This document shows, in pieces, positions 35,207-45,885 of a stretch of 45,885 nt of DNA (the stretch's first letter is position 1; the number at the start of each line of letters is the position of its first letter). The notes under the pieces are model-generated. The model was not told where the DNA came from. It was given only the letters and a program-made list of their open reading frames with translations, and did no database searches. The position numbers and the translations under genes are program-made. This stretch comes from an uncultured bacterium (lineage in GTDB: Bacteria > Patescibacteriota > Gracilibacteria > Absconditabacterales > Absconditicoccaceae): positions 1 through 45,885 of the forward strand of contig CAIXFE010000082.1 of NCBI GenBank assembly GCA_903918675.1. The letters are read 5' to 3'.

Positions 35207-35782
35207 TTAATTAGAAACTATCTTATGCATGATCCCGTTGATCAATTTAGGTGCTCCCTCGTCGGAGTACCTTTTTGCGAGTTCTATCATTTCATTGAGT
35301 AAGATTTCTTTGGGCGTCTGGATTGTCATCCGCTCGGTATATCAGAGCAAAAATATTGCTTGATCGATAGTATCCATCTCATCGTAAGTAAAACTCACTG
35401 CATGGGCATTTACCTTTTCTATCAATGCTGGTTCATATTTAATGAAATCTTTAGCAACCTTGCTCAGATAATCAAAATCGATATCTTCATCCTTCCGCTG
35501 ATCAAAAAACATATCAGAAAATTCTTTCATTTCTTCTGCGCTAGGATTGGAGATATGCTCTTTAAACTTGCTTATGAGCTCGTCTTTTGCTTGATCGAAT
35601 TTTCCGCTATCCGTCTTGAAGATATTGCCTATGAATAGTGACTCTGTGATGATGATCCCTTTTTTTATCAGATTAGAAAAAAAACAATGCTGATAGAGAT
35701 ACGATAAGAGTATCTTCCTGGCATTGATTCTTCCGGTAACATTGACCATATTGATTACAGTAAAGACACTAAAGACCAGCAT
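35207..35782 (-). CDS. nusB: transcription antitermination factor NusB (UGA=Gly)
   Basis: GRINARKILLSYLYQ ... DTIDQAIFLL[G]YTERMTIQTPKEILLNEMIELAKRYSDEGAPKLINGIMHKIVSN. The start may be the internal Met at 35749. Confidence 0.85.
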
Positions 35783-35847
35783 AGAGCTTAGATGGGAGGT
35801 CTTAGACCTTAGACTCTAAGTCCTAAGCTCTAAATTCTAAGTTCTAT

Positions 35848-36078
35848 TTATGCGTTAACTACTTTCTCTTTTGACTTAGATTTGATAGTGATGATCTGTT
35901 TCCCCTTGTAATATCCACATACAGGACAAACCCTGTGTGTCAGTTTTTGAGATCCACAGTTAGAACATTTTCCTATCTGATAGGTTTTTTCCAATCTCTT
36001 GATATTTAGTCCTTCTCGCGTAGAATGCCTGCTGCGTCCTTTCGCTTGAGAAATTTTCTTCTTTGGTCAGATTGTCAT
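35848..36078 (-). CDS. rpmF: 50S ribosomal protein L32 (UGA=Gly)
   Basis: MTI[G]PKKKISQAKGRSRHSTREGLNIKRLEKTYQIGKCSNCGSQKLTHRVCPVCGYYKGKQII. Confidence 0.9.
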
Positions 36079-36127
36079 AATGAACGATTAAACGATAAAA
36101 CGCTTAAACGCTTAAACGTTTGGTCGC

Positions 36128-36406
36128 TTAGGCGTTATTTACTTCCACAACTGTCTTGATATATTTTCTTCCATCAAACCTTTCAAATTTCTTGGTCTTG
36201 AAAGCTACTATCCCATCCACTTCTGCATGGATAGAAAAATCATTGGCCAAATACGTGTTTTTACCACACTCATATTTGCTGCCACATTGTTTGAGGATAA
36301 TATTCCCTGCGATCACTTTTTGTCCGCCAAAAAGCTTGAGTCCACGGTACTGCGCATTAGAATCTCTAAGGTTTTTTGCCGATCCACCGGCCTTTTTGTG
36401 TGCCAT
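36128..36406 (-). CDS. rpmA: 50S ribosomal protein L27
   Basis: MAHKKAGGSAKNLRDSNAQYRGLKLFGGQKVIAGNIILKQCGSKYECGKNTYLANDFSIHAEVDGIVAF. Confidence 0.92.
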   Translation of the reverse strand: MAHKKAGGSAKNLRDSNAQYRGLKLFGGQKVIAGNIILKQCGSKYECGKNTYLANDFSIHAEVDGIVAFKTKKFERFDGRKYIKTVVEVNNA

Positions 36407-36597
36407 CTTTTTACAATAAATAAATATAAATGATTTATCCCCTTCAGTAAATTATTAAGAATTAAGAGCTTTGCTTATTAAGGATTAAGTATTCTTGAGA
36501 TACTCCGAAATTATTCATTCTTAATTATTAATTTGAGTAGAGACGAACTTATATAATGATTTACTTGTCTTTTTCAAGTTTTTCTTACCTCTACTCA

Positions 36598-39500
36598 CTA
36601 TTCTACTCCATGATCCTTCCTGTAGATCTCACCGACTGGCAACAATCTACCGATGATAACGTTTGATTTGAGATCGGATAAGGTATCTATAGATCCTTTA
36701 AGTGATGCCGCCACCATCACTCTGATGGTCTCCTGGAATGATGCAGCAGAAAGCCATGAATCAGTCTCCTTAGCAATATTGGTCAGGCCAAGCGCTAACC
36801 TCCTTCCCTTCGCTTGTTTCTTTCCTTGCTGTTCTAAGTCTTTATTTATCTTGATGAAATCTTCATATTTCGCATAGGTACCTGGGACAAAACTAGACTC
36901 TCCAGAATCTTCTACAAATACTTTGGAGAACAGCTGCTTGATGACTACTTCGATATGCTTATCATTCAAATCTTGTCCCTGTGCAGAGTACACTTTTTTC
37001 ACTTCTCTGATGATATGTCTCTGTGTCTCGAGATCTCCCACAATTTCTTTGTATTCCTTGATATCTAACGCACCATTGGTCAAAATCTCTCCTTTGAATA
37101 CCTCAGTGCCATCCTTTGTTTTGAGGGCCGTCAATCCCAATAACGGTTTCGTGAACGTCTCCTGTACACCGAGAACGATACGATCCTTATGTGCTTCCAG
37201 CACTGTACCTTCTTCCTTTACCTTAAGCTTACTCTTAGACTTACTTGCATATACTCCTCCTTTGGCTAATACCTGGCCCTTCTTGATGTCCACGGTGTAT
37301 CCTGCCTTTACCAAATAGGTCCTTTTGAGGAATTCTGAAACGATTTTCACGTATCTCATTTTACCCGTTTCGTAAAATGATAAGACTCCGTCAAATGGGG
37401 CAATGATGGCTGGAGACTTAGGAGCTCTCACTTCAAATAATTGCTTTACTCTATCGATACCTTGTGTCATATCTCATCACTTGCTTGCTACTCCTCCTTC
37501 ATGGAAGGTATCCAAGGTCAACTGTGTAGATGGCTCTCCAATAGACTGAGCTGCGATGATCCCTACAGGGACACCAATCTCTACCATCTGTCTGGTAGAA
37601 AGATCTACTCCATAACATTTCTGGCATACTCCGCTAATACTACTACATATCAATGGTGTTCTTATTTTTACTTCTGAAATATTAGCGCCTTCTATCAGTT
37701 CCATATTTTCTTTATTCAAAATCTCTCCTTTGGTCAACAAGATATTCTTCTTGTCATCAAATACATCATCAGCCAATACCCTACCACTGATCTGATTGAT
37801 GAAATGATCTCCATGCAACTCGGCTTCTTGTTTGGAAAATGTAACGTATTTGTCTGTACCACAATCGTTTTCCCTGATGATGACTTCTTGTGAAGCATCA
37901 CAAAGTTTTCTGGTCAAATATCATGATTCAGCTGTCCTCAACGCAGTGTCTGCTTTCCCCTTTCTTCCTGCATGAGCGGAGATAAAGTATTCGATAGGTC
38001 TCAATCATTCCACATAAGAATTTTTGATAGGAAGTTCGATAATCTCTCCTCTTGGATTAACTACTAGTCCTTTCATACCTGAAATCTGTGTCATATGTGT
38101 CTGAGAACCTCTTGCTCCTGAATCCACCATGGTATATAAGTCCTGTCCTGGACCAGTAATTCCCTTCAAGCTTTCTTCGATCTTCTTTTTGACTTCAGTC
38201 CAAAGTTTGACTACCAATCTATGTTTCTCTTCATCAGAGAAGAATCACTTGAAGTAGTATTTGTAAATCTCATTGGATTTGATATCTCATATTTTCAGCT
38301 CTTCCTCTTTCTCCTTTGGTACTTTCATATCCAAGATATTGATAGAGGTCCCAGCTAAAGTAGAATATTTGAATCAGAAATCTTTGATATCATCGGCTAC
38401 ATGTACTGTCGTCTGCATATCATATTCATCGAAGATCCTACTCAATATCTTTTTTAGATCTTTATTTTTGAGTTTCTGATTGGTAAATCTCAATCTCTCT
38501 GGTAAAATAGAATTGAGGATGACTCTTCCTGTGGTAGTAGTGATCGGCTCCTCATTGTATACCAAGACGATTTTGTCCTTTACATGGAGATTCCCATTGT
38601 CATATGCATCTAACACTTTTCCCATGGAAGAAAATATTCCCACGAGTGGATTTTTTTCTTTCCATTCCTCTTCAGTTCTATTTTCTGGATATCTCAGATC
38701 ATAATAATCTGTCAGGTAATATACTCCCAAAACCATATCCTGTGAATGAGTAATAGTAGGTTCTCATGATCCTGGTTTCAAAATATTTTTATCTGAAGCG
38801 ATCAACTCCTTTGCTTCTCTCTGAGCCTCATCGGAAATAGGCAGATGGACTGCCATCTGATCTCCATCGAAATCGGCATTGAATGAAGGACATACCAACG
38901 GATGGATCCTTATCGTCTTTCCTGGCATCAGGATAATCTTAAATGCCTCGATAGAAAGTCTATGCAAGGTAGGTGCACGATTGAGCAGTACATATTTATC
39001 TTTGATAACTTCTTCCAAAAATTTCAATGCGAGTGGAGATTCTTCTTTGATGAGCTTTTCAGCTTGTTTGGGCGTATATACGATCTTCTTCTCGATCAAT
39101 TTCCCGATGATAAATGGAGTAAACATCTTCACTGCAATATATATTGGTAATCCACATTCATCCAATCTCAAATCTGGCCCTACCGTAATAATTGATCTTC
39201 CAGAGTAATCTACTCTCTTTCCTAGCAGGTTTTTTCTAAAGATACCCTCTTTACCAGAAAGCATATCGGACAGCGATTTGAATACTTTGATACCAGCTCC
39301 CGCGCCTCCGACTCCAGCTTTTTCTCCTACAAGCAAATTATTTACTGCTTCTTGCAACAATCTGATTTCATTTTTTTTGACGACATCTGGCATCCCAACC
39401 TGGATCATCTTTTTCAATCTGATGTTTCTCATCAGTACACGTCTGTAAAACAGATTCACATCTGATGACGCAAACTTACCTCCTTCCAACTGAACTACCG

Positions 39501-40419
39501 GCCTCAAATCTGGTGGGATAACGGGCAGTTTTTTGATGACCATATTTTCAGGCTTGACTCCAGATACGTGGAGATTGATCAATAATTTGATCAGTGCAAT
39601 TCATTTTTTCTTCTGGTCCTCTGATTTGATGGTTGCAAATTCTTTGATTTTCTTCTTGATCTCATCTTCGACATTGATATTTTGCAGCATCCTTAAGAGT
39701 GATTCTGGACCTGACTGAAGATTGATCAGGTGAGTAAATTTGGAGAAAATATTTCTGAAATCATTTTCAAAAATCGTTGATCCTACCTCCAAATCAGAGA
39801 CGATAGATTTGATCCTATTGAATTCTTTTTCCAAAGAATCTTTATTTTCCTGATACATTTTTTCAGTTTCTTTGATTGACTTCTGATTTTCTTTATTTTC
39901 TGCGAGCTCGCTTTTGTAGAGCTCATCTAATTCTTTGAGTTTATTATCATAATCTTCTTTGACCTTTGCCATGATTTTCTTTTTGAAATCGGCATCCGTC
40001 TTCCCTACTACTACATATTTCACGAAGCTCAAAATCTTATCAATCTCATTGGCAGATAGTCCGAGCAATTGATTGACTCCTCCAGATGGAGATGATTTAT
40101 ACCAAGCATGAAGCACAGGGACAGCTAATTCGATATGCCCCATCCTAGATCTTCTGACTCTTGAGGTAGTGACTTCTACTCCACATCTTTCGCAAACGAT
40201 ACCTTTATATCTTACTCCCTTATACTTGCCGCAACTACATTCATAGTTTTTGACAGGTCAGAAGATAGATTCACAGAATAGTCATCATTGTTTTGGCTTC
40301 CCTGTCCTATAATTGACGGTATCTGGATTATCTACTACTCCATGGGATCGCTTCTCGATATCTTCAACTGATGCAAGTCTTACTACAAGTCATTCGAATC
40401 TTGTTTTATTCATGCTCAT
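36598..40419 (-). CDS. rpoC: DNA-directed RNA polymerase subunit beta' (UGA=Gly)
   Basis: FE[G]LVVRLAS, CESIF[G][103 protein letters not shown]. Confidence 0.97.
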
Positions 40420-40447
40420 TTGCTTGATAAGGGTAAGATGATAAAGG

Positions 40448-40591
40448 CAGTGAACAGTGAACAGTGAATAGTGAATAACGAAGGTGTCTTTTTTGTTTTA
40501 ACTCCAACGCTGTCAACTGTTAGCTATTAATTATTTGTATTCTTCAGAAACACTCCTACGCTGTTAGTTGTTAACTGTTAGTTGTTAACTA
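40448..40591. repeat. microrepeat hairpin element, copy 2
   Basis: GTGAACAGTGAACAGTGAATAGTGAATAACGAAGGTGTCTTTTTTG...CTCCTACGCTGTTAGTTGTTAACTGTTAGTTGTTAACT; arms complementary. Confidence 0.75.
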
Positions 40592-40595
40592 TTTT

Positions 40596-44414
<3,819 letters not shown>

Positions 44415-44504
44415 AGGACGTTTTGCCGATTAAGAAAATAAACAATTACATACAATGCTCATTATACCTTAGACGATTTTCACTTCTTTCGCAAAAAACT
44501 TACA

Positions 44505-44660
44505 CTATGCCTTTTGCACAGTAAGTTCTTTTCTTCCCTTTGCTCTTCTTCTTGCTAACACTTTCCTGCCGTTCTTTGTTTGCATTCTTTCTCTGAAACC
44601 ATGTTTATTGAGTCTTTTACGTCGAGAATATTTTCTCACTCTCCTTAACTTGCTTGCCAT
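44505..44660 (-). CDS. rpmH: 50S ribosomal protein L34
   Basis: [51 protein letters not shown]. Confidence 0.93.
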   Translation of the reverse strand: MASKLRRVRKYSRRKRLNKHGFRERMQTKNGRKVLARRRAKGRKELTVQKA

Positions 44661-44776
44661 CTTTTATTGTTACAATCTAAAGATTTGAATCTACTGAGAT
44701 GATGGTGTATTGGTGTATTTGTGTATTGGTTATCGGTGTACTGGTTCCCCAATAACTAATAACAAATGGCGATTTT

Positions 44777-45346
44777 CTATTCCTTAACGTACTCTAACAA
44801 CCCAAGTTCTCTTGCCCTGAGAATCGATTCCCTAACTTTCTTTTGAAGGTTGACAGGATTGCCTGTATATTTTCTCGGTTTGATATTGCCAAATCTCGTA
44901 ACATATTTTTTGAGCATAGGGATTGCTTTCCAGTTGATGTATTTTGCATTCTTCTTATCAGCGAAGAAACTGAGCTTCTGTCAGAGTTTCTTTTGTTCCC
45001 AGCCTTCGATCACTTTTTCCATCTCCGCATTGATATCAGCAAATTTGAAAAATTCTTGAGTCGGATCCATTTTGTAAATTACATATCTTTTGATGGCTTT
45101 GTTGTAGACCATTTGTTTCTTAAAGGTCTCAATATTTTCAGCTGGCGATTGGATATGATAAGAATAGAGGTATGCTTTATCATTTCCTGCCTTATCCTTT
45201 AGATTGTAGGCTAAGGTTTTGAGTCCGATATCGTCCTTGAGGAGGATATTTTTGTCAAACATAGCTTCTACATTCTCCAAGACAGCATTGCGATCTTTGT
45301 CTGCCAGACTCGCATCTACCAAGAGAACTACATCATACTTTTGCAT
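44777..45346 (-). CDS. fused ribosomal proteins bS6-bS18 (single 189-aa ORF; UGA=Gly at the junction)
   Basis: S6: MQKYDVVLLVDASLADKDRNAVLENVEAMF...NKAIKRYVIYKMDP. Then EGWEQKKL[G]QKLSFFADKKNAKYINWKAIPMLKKYVTRFGNIKPRKYTGNPVNLQKKVRESILRARELGLLEYVKE (S18). Same frame; the only separator is TGA 44981-44983. Confidence 0.85.
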
Positions 45347-45382
45347 TAGACTATTATTTAAATATTAAAACCTATTTTTTGA

Positions 45383-45480
45383 ATGAGTGAATAGCGAACA
45401 GATAACAGTTAACAGCGGTGGTATTTTTTTTATATGAAACTTCCTACGCTGTTAGTTGTTCACTGTTAGTTGTTAACTAA
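45383..45480. repeat. microrepeat hairpin element, copy 3
   Basis: GTGAATAGCGAACAGATAACAGTTAACAGCGGTGGTATTTTTTTTATATGAAACTTCCTACGCTGTTAGTTGTTCACTGTTAGTTGTTAACT. Confidence 0.8.
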
Positions 45481-45885
45481 TTTCCGATTGCCATCCTTAT
45501 AAATCCGATGACTTTCATATCGGCTGGCAGAATATCTTTTATTTTCTTGCTTTCGTCTCTAATATATGACTGCTCCAATAATACATTTTCAGCCAACGCT
45601 TTCTTTATTTTTCCTTCCACGATCTGAGCGATCATAGCTTCTGGTTTCCCTGCAGCTTTGAGCTCTGCACCAAACTCTTCCTTCATCTGAGCTACTTGAC
45701 CTTGATCTACCTCATCAAAAGAGACATAGGTAGGATTCATAGCAGTCACTTGCAATGCTAGCTCCTTAGCTACTTCGTCATTTCCTCCTTCGAAGAAAAT
45801 AAGTGAAGCCACTTTATTGCCTGGATGATTGTAGATGAATGCTTTCTTGTGAGTAACTAAGACACTTCCAATTTTCATATTTTCA
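45477..45885 (-). CDS. tsf: elongation factor Ts, C-terminal part (continues beyond window)
   Basis: GNKVASLIFFEGGNDEVAKELALQVTAMNPTYVSFDEVDQ...GKPEAMIAQIVEGKIKKALAENVLLEQSYIRDESKKIKD; frame stays open to the window edge. Confidence 0.8.
   Translation of the reverse strand, partial: ENMKIGSVLVTHKKAFIYNHPGNKVASLIFFEGGNDEVAKELALQVTAMNPTYVSFDEVDQGQVAQMKEEFGAELKAAGKPEAMIAQIVEGKIKKALAENVLLEQSYIRDESKKIKDILPADMKVIGFIRMAIGN

Overview
AT-rich bacterial window, about 45.9 kb, that only makes sense if UGA is read as glycine (translation table 25). That points to the Absconditabacteria (SR1) / Gracilibacteria (BD1-5) part of the CPR. The supplied standard-code ORFs are mostly fragments. When TGA is read as Gly they join in frame into full-length genes, each ending in TAA or TAG. 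In-frame TGAs fall on family-invariant glycines: UvrB VEY[G]FRLPSA, RimO L[G]CTKNLVDS and E[G]CDNHCSFC, HemW YI[GG]GTPS, NusA AIGK[G], the Nudix box, MutL LDA[G], MurD LG[G]TDRG and RpoC FE[G]L. Left and centre of the window: tRNA-Pro, a truncated uvrB, an [FeFe]-hydrogenase-like C-domain protein, rimO, a 1125-aa orphan, hemW, nusA, a cupin, a TauE-type permease, tandem Nudix genes, mutL, an FKBP-type lipoprotein, a 733-aa orphan, nrdR, a Cys-rich zinc-ribbon protein, an isochorismatase-like gene, and murD divergent from a murL-like gene. Then come two very large secreted surface proteins (1024 and 1796 aa) that share a C-terminal module. Right end, minus strand: tsf (partial), an rpsF-rpsR fusion, rpmH, rpoB, rpoC, rpmA, rpmF and nusB. 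Main points of interest: the S6-S18 ribosomal protein fusion, the shared repeated C-terminal surface module, the histone-tail-like N-terminal extension of RpoB, the murD/murL pair, and unusual degenerate 6-8 bp microrepeats. The microrepeats form intergenic hairpins and also occur in frame inside conserved housekeeping genes. All calls are by eye; no search was run.
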